Source of the DNA: Bacteroidia bacterium
GTDB lineage: Bacteria; Bacteroidota; Bacteroidia; UBA4408
Direction: 5' to 3'
DNA: 64,000 nt
Assembly (NCBI GenBank): GCA_020845635.1
Contig: JADLFI010000042.1
Location: forward strand, 124,001-188,000
Shown: piece by piece, positions 1 to 10,045 of the stretch
How positions within the stretch are numbered: the stretch's first letter is position 1
How the letters are laid out: the number at the start of each line of letters is the position of its first letter
The notes under the pieces: generated by a model
What the model was told of the DNA's origin: nothing
The model's database searches: none
Seen by the model: only the letters and a program-made list of their open reading frames with translations
Translations under genes and position numbers: made by a program

Positions 1-344
1 TCACTTTTTCCGTACGGAGTACTATCGTTAGAGTTTTCATTTTCTAAGAACTCTTCCGACAATCAATATGCTAACTTAAATTATAGCTTTCCTTTTCATT
101 ACGATTATTCGTACACAAACATGGAATCTAAATAATTTGGGTGTTATATAAATTTATTTTTTCCCTTTTTGAGAGCTTTTTTACCTTATTTTTTGTAGTA
201 GTTAAGTACAATACTTGCTTTTTGTTAAAATTGGTATTAGCAGTAATATATTGATTTGAACAATAGAGTGTTAATTACAATATGCTAATATGTTTAATAA
301 ACTTAAGAGAGTATCTTATTTTTGATTTTAAAATATTTGGTACC
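1..344. other. 5' intergenic region / possible divergent gene start
   Basis: No complete gene is seen here. On the minus strand an ATG at 40-38 opens a frame that runs off the left edge (13 codons), and a second minus frame over the same bases is also open. Either could be the start of a divergent gene, but the stretch is too short to decide. The rest is AT-rich spacer ending in the putative ftsK promoter. Confidence 0.35.
293..324 (+). promoter_or_regulatory. Putative ftsK promoter (TTTA-N20-TATTTTTG)
   Basis: TATTTTTG at 317-324 matches the Bacteroidota -7 consensus TAnnTTTG. A TTTA at 293-296 is a 3-of-4 match to the -33 TTTG, at 20 bp spacing. The predicted mRNA start is near 330. That rules out the upstream in-frame ATG at 282 and supports translation from 345. 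Confidence 0.35.
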
Positions 345-2951
345 ATGGAAACATTAGATAAGGCTGAAGAAGTAAAAGAGAAGAAAGAAAGGAAGAAAAA
401 GAACATTTCTGAACCTAAGGCAGATAAGGCAAACAAACCGGAACAAGCAGGAGTAGAAAATCAACCTAATAATTCTGCTTCTTTAAAAAAGAAAAGAATA
501 AGATTAATAGGTGGTACATTGTTTATATTGTCTTCTCTTTATTTAACGGTTGCGTTAATTTCTTATTTCTTTACTTGGACAACCGATCAGGACAAAGTAA
601 CAGATGGGTATTGGGCATTGTTATTCGACAAAAACATTCAGGTTGAAAACTGGCTGGGGAAATTTGGTGCTATTGTTTCGCATTTTTTCATGCACCGAGG
701 ATTTGGTATTTCATCACTTTTACTAGCGCCTTTATTACTCGGTATTGGAACTAAGCTGGCTTTTAAGATAAAAATATTGCCATTAGGCCGAACAATAAAA
801 CATACTTTTATACTTACCATTTTGTTGTCCTCTGTTTTATCGTTTACGTTTAATCACGTGTTAAGTACAGAGTGGTTTTTCTTAGGAGGGAATTTTGGCT
901 ATCAGGTTAACGTATGGCTCATTTCATTTTTTGGGGTTATTGGAACCGCTTTATTGTTGGTGGCATTAACGTCAGGATATATTTATTTGGGCTTTAACTG
1001 GACTAATATTTTGCATAAAGACAACACAAATCTGTCAAATATAAATGCTGTAGTTTCAACAGAAACATTGGCTGTTCAAGCAGTAGAGAACACTGAGAAT
1101 AGCTTAAAACAAAAGAAAAGCGGAAAACCTGACTGGAACAAATTGATTGATGAAGAAGAAGAAAACTTATCGGAAACTATCATTAAAGGTGCCGTAAATA
1201 CGGTTGAGGTAGCAGATGAAAACACTTACACTGAAAGTAGCCTCAATAATAAAACTATCGAAAATAACAGCATTACCCAAGAGTTTGAAATAAATAATAG
1301 CCATAAGGTTATTGATAAAATTCCAGCTAAGGACGAAAATGATGTGGAGTTAATTGTAGAACATCAGAAAAATGATGAACCTGAGTTTGTAGCTCCAAGC
1401 TTTTCCGGTGAACCTGATGAAAACGGAATGGTACATGCACAAGGCGATTATGATCCGGGAGCAGATTTATCTTCATACGTATTTCCTGATATAGAATTAT
1501 TGGAAAAACATGGCAATGACTCAATAACCATTAACAACGAAGAGTTACAAGCCAACAAAGAACGTATTCTTGAAACTTTAAAAAACTACAGTATAGAGAT
1601 TGAAAAAATTAAAGCCACAATTGGCCCAACAGTTACCCTATACGAGATAGTGCCGGCTCCCGGAATAAGAATATCAAAAATTAAAAACCTTGAGGATGAT
1701 ATTGCTTTAAGTTTATCGGCCTTAGGAATTAGAATTATAGCCCCAATGCCGGGCAAAGGAACTATTGGAATTGAAGTTCCTAATCAAAAACCTGAGGTAG
1801 TAAGTATGCGTAGCATCATAGCTTCCGAAAAATTTCAAAATACAAGTTTTGATTTGCCTGTTGCCTTAGGAAAAACAATAACCAACGAAACGTTTATTGC
1901 CGATTTGGCCAAAATGCCTCACTTGCTTATGGCAGGTGCCACCGGACAAGGAAAATCAGTAGGACTTAATGCTATTTTGGTTTCTTTATTGTATAAAAAA
2001 CATCCCTCACAAATTAAGTTTGTTTTGGTTGACCCCAAAAAAGTAGAGTTAACTTTGTTTAACACCATTGAGCGTCACTTCCTTGCCAAATTGCCAAATG
2101 CCGAAGAAAGCATTATTACAGATACCAAAAAAGTAATTCATACGCTCAACTCGTTGTGTATTTTAATGGACACTCGATACGAGTTACTTAAAAATGCTAT
2201 GGTGCGCAACATTAAAGAGTACAATGCCAAGTTCATAAGCCGTAAACTAAATCCACTTGAAGGCCACCATTACATGCCTTATATTGTTTTGGTAATTGAT
2301 GAGTTTGCTGATTTAATTATGACGGCAGGAAAAGAAGTTGAAATGCCGATTGCTCGTTTGGCACAGTTGGCCCGTGCTATAGGTATTCATTTAATTATAG
2401 CCACTCAACGCCCTTCAGTAAACATTATTACAGGAACTATAAAAGCAAATTTCCCTGCACGTATTGCATTTAGAGTATCGGCCAAGATTGACTCACGTAC
2501 AATTTTGGATGCCGGAGGTGCCGAGCAATTAATAGGTAGAGGAGATATGCTGCTCTCCACCGGAAACGATTTAATACGCATTCAGTGTGCTTTTGTTGAT
2601 ACCCCTGAAGTTGATAAAATAACTGAATTTATTGGTGCTCAAAGAGCCTATCCGCACCCGTATTTATTACCTGAATACGTTGACGAAGGCGAAAGTTCAG
2701 AAAAAGAAAATATTGACTTGTCGCAGCGCGACAGTTTCTTTGAGGAAGCTGCTAAAATAATAGTTCAACACCAGCAGGGCTCCACCTCGTTAATACAAAG
2801 AAGATTAAAATTAGGGTATAACCGTGCAGGTCGAATTATTGATCAATTAGAGGCTGCCGGAATTATTGGCCCATTTGAAGGAAGCAAGGCCAGACAAGTA
2901 CTTGTAAAGGACGAACAAAGTTTGGAACAGATTTTGAAGAGCTTAGTTTAA
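345..2951 (+). CDS. ftsK: DNA translocase FtsK/SpoIIIE
   Basis: This is the septal dsDNA translocase that pumps chromosome ends across the closing septum and helps dimer resolution. It has 868 residues from the chosen start. Four hydrophobic segments lie between about residues 55 and 215, followed by a long acidic, low-complexity linker. The motor carries Walker A GATGQGKS near residue 531 and Walker B LVIDEFADLI near residue 649. A C-terminal winged-helix gamma domain (about 795-860) ends in a typical SKARQVLV strand and would read KOPS-like polar sequences. An in-frame ATG at 282 would add 21 residues, but a promoter-like box lies inside that extension. The gene is followed after 46 bp by the lolA-like gene, so the two may be co-transcribed. 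FtsK assignment is firm; the start is inferred. Confidence 0.95.
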   Translation: METLDKAEEVKEKKERKKKNISEPKADKANKPEQAGVENQPNNSASLKKKRIRLIGGTLFILSSLYLTVALISYFFTWTTDQDKVTDGYWALLFDKNIQVENWLGKFGAIVSHFFMHRGFGISSLLLAPLLLGIGTKLAFKIKILPLGRTIKHTFILTILLSSVLSFTFNHVLSTEWFFLGGNFGYQVNVWLISFFGVIGTALLLVALTSGYIYLGFNWTNILHKDNTNLSNINAVVSTETLAVQAVENTENSLKQKKSGKPDWNKLIDEEEENLSETIIKGAVNTVEVADENTYTESSLNNKTIENNSITQEFEINNSHKVIDKIPAKDENDVELIVEHQKNDEPEFVAPSFSGEPDENGMVHAQGDYDPGADLSSYVFPDIELLEKHGNDSITINNEELQANKERILETLKNYSIEIEKIKATIGPTVTLYEIVPAPGIRISKIKNLEDDIALSLSALGIRIIAPMPGKGTIGIEVPNQKPEVVSMRSIIASEKFQNTSFDLPVALGKTITNETFIADLAKMPHLLMAGATGQGKSVGLNAILVSLLYKKHPSQIKFVLVDPKKVELTLFNTIERHFLAKLPNAEESIITDTKKVIHTLNSLCILMDTRYELLKNAMVRNIKEYNAKFISRKLNPLEGHHYMPYIVLVIDEFADLIMTAGKEVEMPIARLAQLARAIGIHLIIATQRPSVNIITGTIKANFPARIAFRVSAKIDSRTILDAGGAEQLIGRGDMLLSTGNDLIRIQCAFVDTPEVDKITEFIGAQRAYPHPYLLPEYVDEGESSEKENIDLSQRDSFFEEAAKIIVQHQQGSTSLIQRRLKLGYNRAGRIIDQLEAAGIIGPFEGSKARQVLVKDEQSLEQILKSLV

Positions 2952-2997
2952 AAAGTTATTTACTTTGTATTTTTATTAATCTAAAAAAAGGATCTTT

Positions 2998-3651
2998 ATG
3001 AAAAAAGCACTTTTGTCTTTAATGGCATTAATAATCAGTTTTTCTGTTCATGCTCAAAATGATGCTCGAGCCAAAAAAGTTTTAGATGACTTATCGGCTA
3101 AAACAAAAACATATAGCACCATTAATGCCGACTTTACTATTACCATAGAAAATAAGAAAAATAAAACAACTGATACACAAAGTGGGAAATTAGCATTGAA
3201 AGGCAGTAAGTATAAATTGGAGGTTAACAATCAGGTTATTATTAGTGACGGAAAAACAAGTTGGACGGTGTTAAAAGATGCATCGGAAGTTCAGGTAAAC
3301 ACTGTTGAAAGCAAAGAAAAAGAAACAGGTTTAAATCCTTCAAATATTTTTACTATTTATGAGAAAGGTTTTAAATACGAGTTTGTAAAAGACGAAAAAC
3401 AAAAAAATGGAGAAACTTATCAGATTGTAAAGTTATTTCCTGATGAGCCTAAGAAGAAAAATTTTCATACCATTGTTTTAACAGTGAGCAAAGAAAAAAT
3501 GCAAATAGTTAACATTAAAGTGCTGGGCAAAGATGGTACCGATATGACTTATGCTGTAAAATCGTTTACTGTAAATAATAATTTCCCTGATGCTACTTTT
3601 TCTTTTAGCGAAAAGAATTACCCCGGCTATGAGGTTATTGATTTAAGATAA
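2998..3651 (+). CDS. lolA: LolA-like outer-membrane lipoprotein carrier
   Basis: This is a periplasmic protein of 217 residues. It has a clear Sec signal peptide (MKKALLSLMALIISFSVHA, cleavage before QND) and then the LolA-type fold: an N-terminal helix ending in KTYSTINADFTIT, and alternating strands such as GKLALKGSKYKLEVNNQVIISDG. LolA proteins shield the acyl chains of lipoproteins on the way to the outer membrane. Bacteroidota proteins of this family sit directly after ftsK in many genomes (family knowledge), as here. Sequence identity across the family is low, so the fold assignment is better supported than strict LolA function. Confidence 0.78.
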   Translation: MKKALLSLMALIISFSVHAQNDARAKKVLDDLSAKTKTYSTINADFTITIENKKNKTTDTQSGKLALKGSKYKLEVNNQVIISDGKTSWTVLKDASEVQVNTVESKEKETGLNPSNIFTIYEKGFKYEFVKDEKQKNGETYQIVKLFPDEPKKKNFHTIVLTVSKEKMQIVNIKVLGKDGTDMTYAVKSFTVNNNFPDATFSFSEKNYPGYEVIDLR

Positions 3652-3711
3652 AGTAATTGTTCTATTCTACCCAATAAGGAATAGTGGTTTTAAAGATTTT
3701 TAGTCATCAAA

Positions 3712-4182
3712 ATGCGTGTAGTGTTTTTTCTGATTGGTTGTTTTGTGATGTCTTGTGTTGCACAGCAAGAAAGCAAGAAGATTTATGAATCAGAAATTGT
3801 TGCAGTTTATAGCCAAACTTTTGCTGGTGGAGTAAAAGGTACACCCCAAGGAATTAAATACAAAATTTTGATGGTAGCTCCGGGAAATAACGAACATTTT
3901 AATATTATTGGTTGTTGGATAAATGATGAGTATGCTATTGCTAAACCTTTTAAAGATAAACCCGGAATCAATAAAATTCTATTCAACAAAGGTGATACAG
4001 TAACCCTATCGGTAAATTTAACTTTAACCCCCGAGGGCTATAAAGCTACTGCAATTGAAAAACCTATTAGCAAACCCACAGGTTTTAACGATAAAATCTT
4101 GGTGCGCTATGAAGTTAATAATAGAGTAAATTATATAGGCTTTAATAAGATTACAGAATTAAGTCCGGAACTACGCCCATGA
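3712..4182 (+). CDS. Exported hypothetical protein, possible lipoprotein
   Basis: This small protein of 156 residues is of unknown function. The N-terminus is hydrophobic and ends VMSC-VAQQ, which can be read as a lipobox with Cys15 as the lipidated residue or as a plain signal peptide cut after CVA. The remainder is strand-rich with no motif I recognise. Its last 12 bases overlap the convergent DUF4199 gene end to end. It lies 60 bp after lolA on the same strand and may be read through from it. Confidence 0.7.
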   Translation: MRVVFFLIGCFVMSCVAQQESKKIYESEIVAVYSQTFAGGVKGTPQGIKYKILMVAPGNNEHFNIIGCWINDEYAIAKPFKDKPGINKILFNKGDTVTLSVNLTLTPEGYKATAIEKPISKPTGFNDKILVRYEVNNRVNYIGFNKITELSPELRP

Positions 4183-4692
4183 AGCATTTGAAGAACCTCT
4201 GTTCTTGAGTATAAAAGCCAGAATGGAACTTATTAAAGTTCCGAAAACAAATGTTCCAATTACAGACTGAATGGTGTAACTAACTATGCCAAAATATAGT
4301 TTGGCATCTTCTACCGCTTTTAAAGCGTCTTTTCCTTCAATTAAAGCTTCTTTTTTGGTTTCTTCCAAAACGGTGTAATACCAGTCGGGATTAATAAAAT
4401 TATAGAATATGTAAATAACCGGAATTATCAAAATACTATTCATAATGGTTATTCTAAACCCAATTCCAAAACCTTTTTGAAAAGAATATTTTGAAATTCT
4501 TCTCATTCTAAATTCTTTTATAGCAAACCATATCCCAAAAGTAGGAATAAGCAACTTTATATTAGTTACTATTTTGTACCATTCAAAATATTCATCTTGT
4601 AATCCCGAAACATTCTCAAACGTAAACCATAGGAGGGTAAAAACAGTAATTATAAGAGCATATTTTAATTCTAATCCAAAGGTTTTTGACAT
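4171..4692 (-). CDS. DUF4199 family integral membrane protein
   Basis: A 173-residue protein with four predicted membrane segments: ALIITVFTLLWFTF, IKLLIPTFGIWFAIKEF, MNSILIIPVIYIFYNFI and TIQSVIGTFVFGTLISSILAFI. A charged loop (EETKKEALIEGKDALKAVED) separates the third and fourth. This arrangement matches DUF4199, a family largely confined to Bacteroidota and without known function. It converges with and slightly overlaps the preceding exported protein gene. No terminator is seen between them. Confidence 0.75.
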   Translation of the reverse strand: MSKTFGLELKYALIITVFTLLWFTFENVSGLQDEYFEWYKIVTNIKLLIPTFGIWFAIKEFRMRRISKYSFQKGFGIGFRITIMNSILIIPVIYIFYNFINPDWYYTVLEETKKEALIEGKDALKAVEDAKLYFGIVSYTIQSVIGTFVFGTLISSILAFILKNRGSSNASWA

Positions 4693-4851
4693 TATTTTTT
4701 GTTGAAAAATGTTTATATTAAAAATCTAAGGTATAAAAAAATAATGAAATACAAACCTAATTTGAATCTATTTAATTCTACAACGGCTTTCACAAGAAAC
4801 ATCATTTCTCTATGGAAGGTTGTATATTTAATGAATAGTTGACTAGTGAAT

Positions 4852-4883
4852 AAAAAAAGAATCACTCCCAAAGGAGTGATTCT
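4852..4883 (-). terminator. Rho-independent terminator of sucC
   Basis: There is a perfect 11-bp stem (AGAATCACTCC at 4858-4868, partner at 4873-4883) with a 4-nt loop. On the minus strand a seven-U run (4852-4858) follows it. It lies 21 bp beyond the sucC stop codon, so it ends the minus-strand transcript. Confidence 0.9.
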
Positions 4884-4904
4884 TCAACTATCAAAAAAGT
4901 AATA

Positions 4905-6116
4905 TTAACTTAAAACTTTCTTTACTAAATCGGCAGCTTCTTGCAATTGAATGGCAGAGAAAACCTTTAAGCCTGATGCATCAATAATGTTTTTTGCTTC
5001 TTCGGCATTAGTACCTTGTAATCTTACAATGATAGGAACATTAATATTTCCCATATTTTGGTAGGCATCTACAATACCTTGTGCAACTCTGTCGCAGCGA
5101 ACAATACCACCAAAAATATTTACTAATATGGCTTTTACGTTAGGGTCTTTTAGAATAATTCTAAAGGCTTGTTCTACTCTTTGGGCATTGGCAGTACCTC
5201 CAACATCTAAAAAGTTAGCAGGCTCACCACCTGAAAGTTTAATAATATCCATAGTTGCCATCGCTAAGCCTGCACCATTTACCATGCAACCAACATTACC
5301 ATCAAGCTTAACATAGTTTAAATTATGCTCTCCGGCTTCAACTTCTGTAGGGTCTTCTTCTGAAAGGTCGCGCATGGCTTCTAAATCAGGATGACGATAC
5401 AAAGCATTCTCATCCAAGTTTACTTTAGAGTCAACCGCAATAATACGGTTATCAGAAGTTTTTAAAACAGGATTTATTTCAAACATAGAAGCATCAATAG
5501 AGTCGTATGCCTTATATAGGGAAGTTACAAAACGAACCATTTCTTTATGAGCCTTACCTTCCATACCTAAGTTAAAAGCTATTTTTCGCGCCTGAAATGC
5601 CTGTAACCCCACCTTAGGGTCAATTTCTTCTTTATGTATAAGGTGTGGCGTTTTGTGTGCTACTTCTTCAATATCCATACCTCCTTCGGTACTGTACATA
5701 ATAATATTGCGTCCGTTAGCGCGGTTTAAAAGCACACTCATGTATAATTCTTTAGGTTGCGATTCGCCAGGATAATAAACATCCTGAGCAATCAAAACCT
5801 TGTTTACTTTCTTTCCGGCCTCACCGGTTTGAATAGTAACCAACACATTTCCCAATATATTAGTTGAAATGGTTTTTACATCATCCAATGATTTAGCTAA
5901 GGCTACACCTCTTTGTTCGGTGCCAGCAATTTTACCTTTACCACGTCCTCCGGCATGTATTTGTGATTTAACTACCCACCATCCGGTACCTGTTTGTTTT
6001 TGAAGTTCTTTGGCAGCTTCTACAGCTTCTTCGGGGGTATTGGCAACAATACCTTCTTGTATAGCAACTCCAAACGATTTTAATACTTCTTTACCTTGAT
6101 ATTCGTGTATATTCAT
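4905..6116 (-). CDS. sucC: Succinyl-CoA synthetase beta subunit (ADP-forming)
   Basis: This is the TCA-cycle subunit that carries the nucleotide-binding ATP-grasp domain and works with SucD to interconvert succinyl-CoA and succinate plus ATP. It has 403 residues, slightly longer than typical. The N-terminus MNIHEYQGKEVLKSFGV is diagnostic. The C-terminal ligase domain shows GGTANAQRVEQAF and NIFGGIVRCDRVAQGI. sucD is not adjacent and is not in the window. The gene has a TACATTTG promoter box 18 bp upstream of its start and a strong terminator downstream, so it is probably monocistronic. Confidence 0.96.
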   Translation of the reverse strand: MNIHEYQGKEVLKSFGVAIQEGIVANTPEEAVEAAKELQKQTGTGWWVVKSQIHAGGRGKGKIAGTEQRGVALAKSLDDVKTISTNILGNVLVTIQTGEAGKKVNKVLIAQDVYYPGESQPKELYMSVLLNRANGRNIIMYSTEGGMDIEEVAHKTPHLIHKEEIDPKVGLQAFQARKIAFNLGMEGKAHKEMVRFVTSLYKAYDSIDASMFEINPVLKTSDNRIIAVDSKVNLDENALYRHPDLEAMRDLSEEDPTEVEAGEHNLNYVKLDGNVGCMVNGAGLAMATMDIIKLSGGEPANFLDVGGTANAQRVEQAFRIILKDPNVKAILVNIFGGIVRCDRVAQGIVDAYQNMGNINVPIIVRLQGTNAEEAKNIIDASGLKVFSAIQLQEAADLVKKVLS

Positions 6117-6133
6117 AATTTTAAATTAAAGTT

Positions 6134-6164
6134 CAAATGTACTTGATTTTTCAATATCTTCTAA
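6134..6164 (-). promoter_or_regulatory. Putative sucC promoter
   Basis: On the minus strand TACATTTG (6141-6134) matches TAnnTTTG. An imperfect -33 element TTAG (6164-6161) sits 19 bp upstream. The predicted transcript start near 6128 gives a leader of about 12 nt. Confidence 0.5.
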
Positions 6165-6191
6165 AAGAATAATTAACAAATTCTTAAAAGA

Positions 6192-7436
6192 TTAACTTTT
6201 TTCTTCCCAAATTTGGGCTAAATGTATTATAGTATCTACCGCTCGGTGCATATCTTGTACGCTCACCCATTCCAATTTACTGTGGAAAGCGTGTTCGCCT
6301 GCAAATATGTTAGGGCAGGGAAGTCCCATAAAAGATAAGCGCGAGCCATCGGTACCTCCCCGAATGCTTGAAAGGTGGGGTTTTAAACCACTACGTTTTA
6401 CTGCTTCAACAGCGTACTCGGTAATTTTAGGGTGCTTATCCAACACCTCTTTCATATTGCGATATTGTTCCTTGACTTCAAAACTATATCCGGTTCCGGG
6501 GTATCGGGCTATTACTTCTTTTACTATATTTTCCAGTTCATCTTCATGTGCTTTTAATTTTGCCTGTTCAAAATCACGAATGATAAAATGAATAGTTGTG
6601 GTTTCAATAGCACCGTTAATACTTACCGGGTGTATAAAGCCTTCCTTACCTTCGGTGGTTTCTGGCGAGAGCCTGTTTTTAGGTAAGGCATCAATTATGG
6701 CCGAGGCTATTTTTATGGCACTTTGCATTTTATTTTTGGCAAAACCCGGATGAGTGCTTATGCCGTTGATAGTTAATATTACAGCATCGGCACTGAAGGT
6801 TTCATTTTCAATATGTCCTGCCGTTTCGCCATCAATAGTATAACCGTATTGGGCACCTAGCTTTTCCAGATCAACATATTTTACGCCTTGCCCTATCTCT
6901 TCATCTGGAGTAAATAGTATTTTAATGTCACCATGTTTTATTTCAGGATGATGAATTAATTGGTAAACTGCATCCATTATTTCTGCTACACCTGCTTTGT
7001 TGTCAGCGCCTAATAGTGTTGTTCCATCAGCAGTAATTATGTCATTCCCAATTTGGTTAAGTAGTTCAGGATGTTCCGAAGGTTTTAATATCTGTGTGGC
7101 ATCGGCAGGCAAAATAATATCATGTCCGGTATAATTGTAATGAATAACGGGATTTACATTCTTACCACTACAATCGGGCGAAGTGTCCACATGCGAACAA
7201 AAACAAATAACAGGAACATTCTTTTTTGAACTGTTGGAAGGTAAGGTGGCATACACATAACCATATTGATCAAGTTGGGCATCTTTAATACCCATGTCGT
7301 GCAGTTCTTTTACCAGAATTTTACTTAAATTCTTTTGTTTTTCAGTAGAAGGAAAAGTATTTGACTCGGGATCTGATTGTGTATCTATTTGCACATAACG
7401 CAGAAAGCGTTCTGTAACGGTATATTGGTGGCTCAT
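6192..7436 (-). CDS. pepT: Peptidase T (tripeptide aminopeptidase)
   Basis: This is a cytosolic zinc tripeptidase of family M20B that releases the N-terminal residue from tripeptides. It has 414 residues, close to the family norm of about 410. Diagnostic stretches are the N-terminus TERFLRYVQIDTQSDP, the first metal motif CSHVDTSP, the bridging-Asp region TTLLGADNKAGVAEIM, the catalytic FTPDEEIG and the C-terminal metal histidine in AGEHAFHSKLEW. Only 6 bp separate it from the upstream M1 aminopeptidase gene, so the two are probably one transcript that pairs extracellular peptide trimming with intracellular tripeptide hydrolysis. Confidence 0.95.
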   Translation of the reverse strand: MSHQYTVTERFLRYVQIDTQSDPESNTFPSTEKQKNLSKILVKELHDMGIKDAQLDQYGYVYATLPSNSSKKNVPVICFCSHVDTSPDCSGKNVNPVIHYNYTGHDIILPADATQILKPSEHPELLNQIGNDIITADGTTLLGADNKAGVAEIMDAVYQLIHHPEIKHGDIKILFTPDEEIGQGVKYVDLEKLGAQYGYTIDGETAGHIENETFSADAVILTINGISTHPGFAKNKMQSAIKIASAIIDALPKNRLSPETTEGKEGFIHPVSINGAIETTTIHFIIRDFEQAKLKAHEDELENIVKEVIARYPGTGYSFEVKEQYRNMKEVLDKHPKITEYAVEAVKRSGLKPHLSSIRGGTDGSRLSFMGLPCPNIFAGEHAFHSKLEWVSVQDMHRAVDTIIHLAQIWEEKS

Positions 7437-7442
7437 GTTATT

Positions 7443-9860
7443 TTAGTTAATAATTATTAGTTTGCTTGTTTCCTGATAAATTCCGTCATTCATATTTATT
7501 AAATATATCCCTTCCGATAAGCCTTCTGTACTTAGCTCGTATGGTGTACTGCGGGATTCAATTTTTAAGTTTTTTATCCAGCGGCCTTCAAAATTGTAAA
7601 GGTTTAATTCAATAATATTGTTTGAAGCAGAAAAGCTTGAAAAGTCAATTTTTACTTTTCCTTTGGTGGGATTAGGGCTAATTTTAACCCCATCATAAGT
7701 TTTATATTTAGAAATTCCGGTATGGGCTATACGCATACCAAAAGTGTATTCGCCTTTTAAAATTGAGTCGAGCTTTACTGTTCCAAATTTATCGTTTGCA
7801 TTTCCCATAGCTTTGGTATAATACGGGTATTCCGACCAATTTTGTGCGGTAGAACTTCTATACAACAATACCAAACTATCTTCATTAAAGCCCTGTGTAA
7901 ACAACATATTATCAAGAAATTGATTTTGTGTTGGGGAGGTGCTTCTGCCATCATAAATTACGGTAGCTGTTCCTTTGAACCCTGACGGAAAAATCCCATC
8001 AATTAAGAAGTATCGGTTGGGCGATGCCTTATAACCGGTCCATTGTGGAGCAGGGTCGGGTTGAACAAAGTTATGCGTTACTCGTAATAATACAGAATCG
8101 CTAAGTTGAGATATATTAAAAGATATTTTTAAATCAGGGTAATTACTAACTCCTGTATTTTTAATAACTTTATATTGCGATACGGAAGCATCACTAATTT
8201 TAGCCTCCATATTAAGTGCGATAAATGAAGGATTAAATGGAACTGTAATATTAAATGATGCAGTTTGCCCTGACATTATTACCGTGCTGACAAATTTTTC
8301 AAAGGCATTGTTCATAAAAGTAATTTCTAAAGGTACATTGTTAAATAATTGTGGTGCTCCTGTAAGGCGTTGACGAACATATACATTTACATCAAATGTA
8401 TTGCCCAATGGGCTTACTGAAAATGAATCAATAGAAAAGTGAGCAAAACCCGGATTAAATACCCAATTTTCAAAACAATCATTTAGATTAATACCGCTAT
8501 AATTAGCAAGCTCATCACGTAAAGTATAGCTTGTTACCGGACTGAAAGCATGATTGCTAAAGTACTGTTTTAAGCCATTAAAGAATAATGAATCACCCAG
8601 ATATGCTCTGATGGTATGAGCCATATCGGCTCCTTTCATATAAACATGATCGCCATAAGTGTATTCGTGTGGAATACCGGAAACAGGTCGGTAGCCCCCT
8701 TCTTTAAGATGCGTAAATTGAAGTATTTGAGCATGATTACTTCTAATAGCATTTTTGTAGGCTTCATAACCGGATAGATTTTCAATAAAAATATAGGATG
8801 CAAAGCTTGCCCAACCCTCGTTTAACCACATATCTTCAGCAGTTTTGCAAGTAACCAAATCGCCAAACCAATGATGTGCCAATTCGTGAGCCATCAAATC
8901 TGCTTCATACAAAGTACTGCCCGAAGTTACAGCCAAACGTGGGTAAGCAATATTGGTAGCATGTTCCATAGCACCACCGTTAAAAGGAACTAATACATAT
9001 CCTACTTTATCCCACAGGTATGGGCCAAACTTATTTTCAAAAATATGAAACGCATTTTCAAGATGCACAAAGGAGTTTTTCATATTTGTGGTATCGCTTG
9101 GATTGGCTGTTAACTCCACCGGAATAATTCCATTACTACCATTAAAAGTCTGGTGTACAGTAGCATAATTAGATACCGCTACACAAGCCAGATAGCTTGG
9201 AATCTCTTGACTTAGTTGCCATTGCCATGTTTTAGTGCTGTCGGGATTAATAGTGCTGTTGGTAAGCAAGCCATTACAAACGGCTTTATGGTTCGATAAG
9301 GTAGTAATCTCAAAACTATAGGTTGCACGCTCTACAAAATTATCAAAACAAGGATGCCACACTCGTCCGTAAACATGAGGATTTGCACTGAACCCAACAC
9401 CTAAGTTGTAAGCGTATCCGCTCGAAAAACTAAAGCCTCCAAAACCACTGGCATCAGTTACAGGTATGCCGTGATAGGCTATTGTCAATAGCAGAGTGTC
9501 GCTAATATTATAATTGTTTCCTAAATTGATATGAAGCAAAGTATCGTTATAGCTGTAATTTAATAAATTATTATTCATCACTACGGAATCAATTGTCATC
9601 ATAAGCAAATCAAAGGTAACCTGATGTATATTATTTACTTTAGGAACTAACTTTATTTGTGAATAACCCGAAATAGGGGAGAGGGTCAAGCTTGTTATCT
9701 TTAAATTGACATGATTATGTAAAATGTTTACTGAATCGCTGCGATGGTTATAATCAATATTTAATGAGTCGGCTGTTAGACTTGAATTGGCAGCTTGAAC
9801 TGACAAAGGGAAAAATAAATAGGCAAATAATAATAAGACAAAAAATCTTTTAATAAACAT
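7443..9860 (-). CDS. T9SS-exported M1 family aminopeptidase
   Basis: A zinc aminopeptidase of 805 residues. The signal peptide ends VQAA near residue 24. The M1 exopeptidase motif GGAMEH comes first, followed by the zinc site HELAHHWFGD and, 18 residues after the second His, the third ligand in NEGWASF. The last 80 residues, starting at KISPNPTKGKVKI and ending YQETSKLIIIN, form a type A T9SS sorting domain. The protein should therefore cross the outer membrane and be released or anchored on the surface, where it would trim peptides. pepT follows immediately. Confidence 0.92.
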   Translation of the reverse strand: MFIKRFFVLLLFAYLFFPLSVQAANSSLTADSLNIDYNHRSDSVNILHNHVNLKITSLTLSPISGYSQIKLVPKVNNIHQVTFDLLMMTIDSVVMNNNLLNYSYNDTLLHINLGNNYNISDTLLLTIAYHGIPVTDASGFGGFSFSSGYAYNLGVGFSANPHVYGRVWHPCFDNFVERATYSFEITTLSNHKAVCNGLLTNSTINPDSTKTWQWQLSQEIPSYLACVAVSNYATVHQTFNGSNGIIPVELTANPSDTTNMKNSFVHLENAFHIFENKFGPYLWDKVGYVLVPFNGGAMEHATNIAYPRLAVTSGSTLYEADLMAHELAHHWFGDLVTCKTAEDMWLNEGWASFASYIFIENLSGYEAYKNAIRSNHAQILQFTHLKEGGYRPVSGIPHEYTYGDHVYMKGADMAHTIRAYLGDSLFFNGLKQYFSNHAFSPVTSYTLRDELANYSGINLNDCFENWVFNPGFAHFSIDSFSVSPLGNTFDVNVYVRQRLTGAPQLFNNVPLEITFMNNAFEKFVSTVIMSGQTASFNITVPFNPSFIALNMEAKISDASVSQYKVIKNTGVSNYPDLKISFNISQLSDSVLLRVTHNFVQPDPAPQWTGYKASPNRYFLIDGIFPSGFKGTATVIYDGRSTSPTQNQFLDNMLFTQGFNEDSLVLLYRSSTAQNWSEYPYYTKAMGNANDKFGTVKLDSILKGEYTFGMRIAHTGISKYKTYDGVKISPNPTKGKVKIDFSSFSASNNIIELNLYNFEGRWIKNLKIESRSTPYELSTEGLSEGIYLINMNDGIYQETSKLIIIN

Positions 9861-9899
9861 AAGCGAAATAATTATAAATGATTATATGATTACAAACTA

Positions 9900-9907
9900 C
9901 AAAGTTA
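9900..9907 (-). promoter_or_regulatory. Putative -7 box for the M1 aminopeptidase-pepT transcript
   Basis: TAACTTTG on the minus strand matches TAnnTTTG. No good -33 TTTG is seen at 18-20 bp. The predicted leader is about 34 nt. Confidence 0.35.
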
Positions 9908-10045
9908 AGTTTTTTATATAAATATTGATACTATTATACTTGTGGCATTGAATAGCAGTGTATTAACTAATAATTATTGACTTAACCCTTGTAAAATAAA
10001 AACAAAAAAAATTAGTTAAAGTTCATAGACTTAGAAATAATAATA

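Noticed and set aside
282-344. ftsK starting at the ATG at 282
   Set aside because: A TATTTTTG promoter-like box lies within the added segment, and the extra 21 residues do not look like an FtsK N-terminus.
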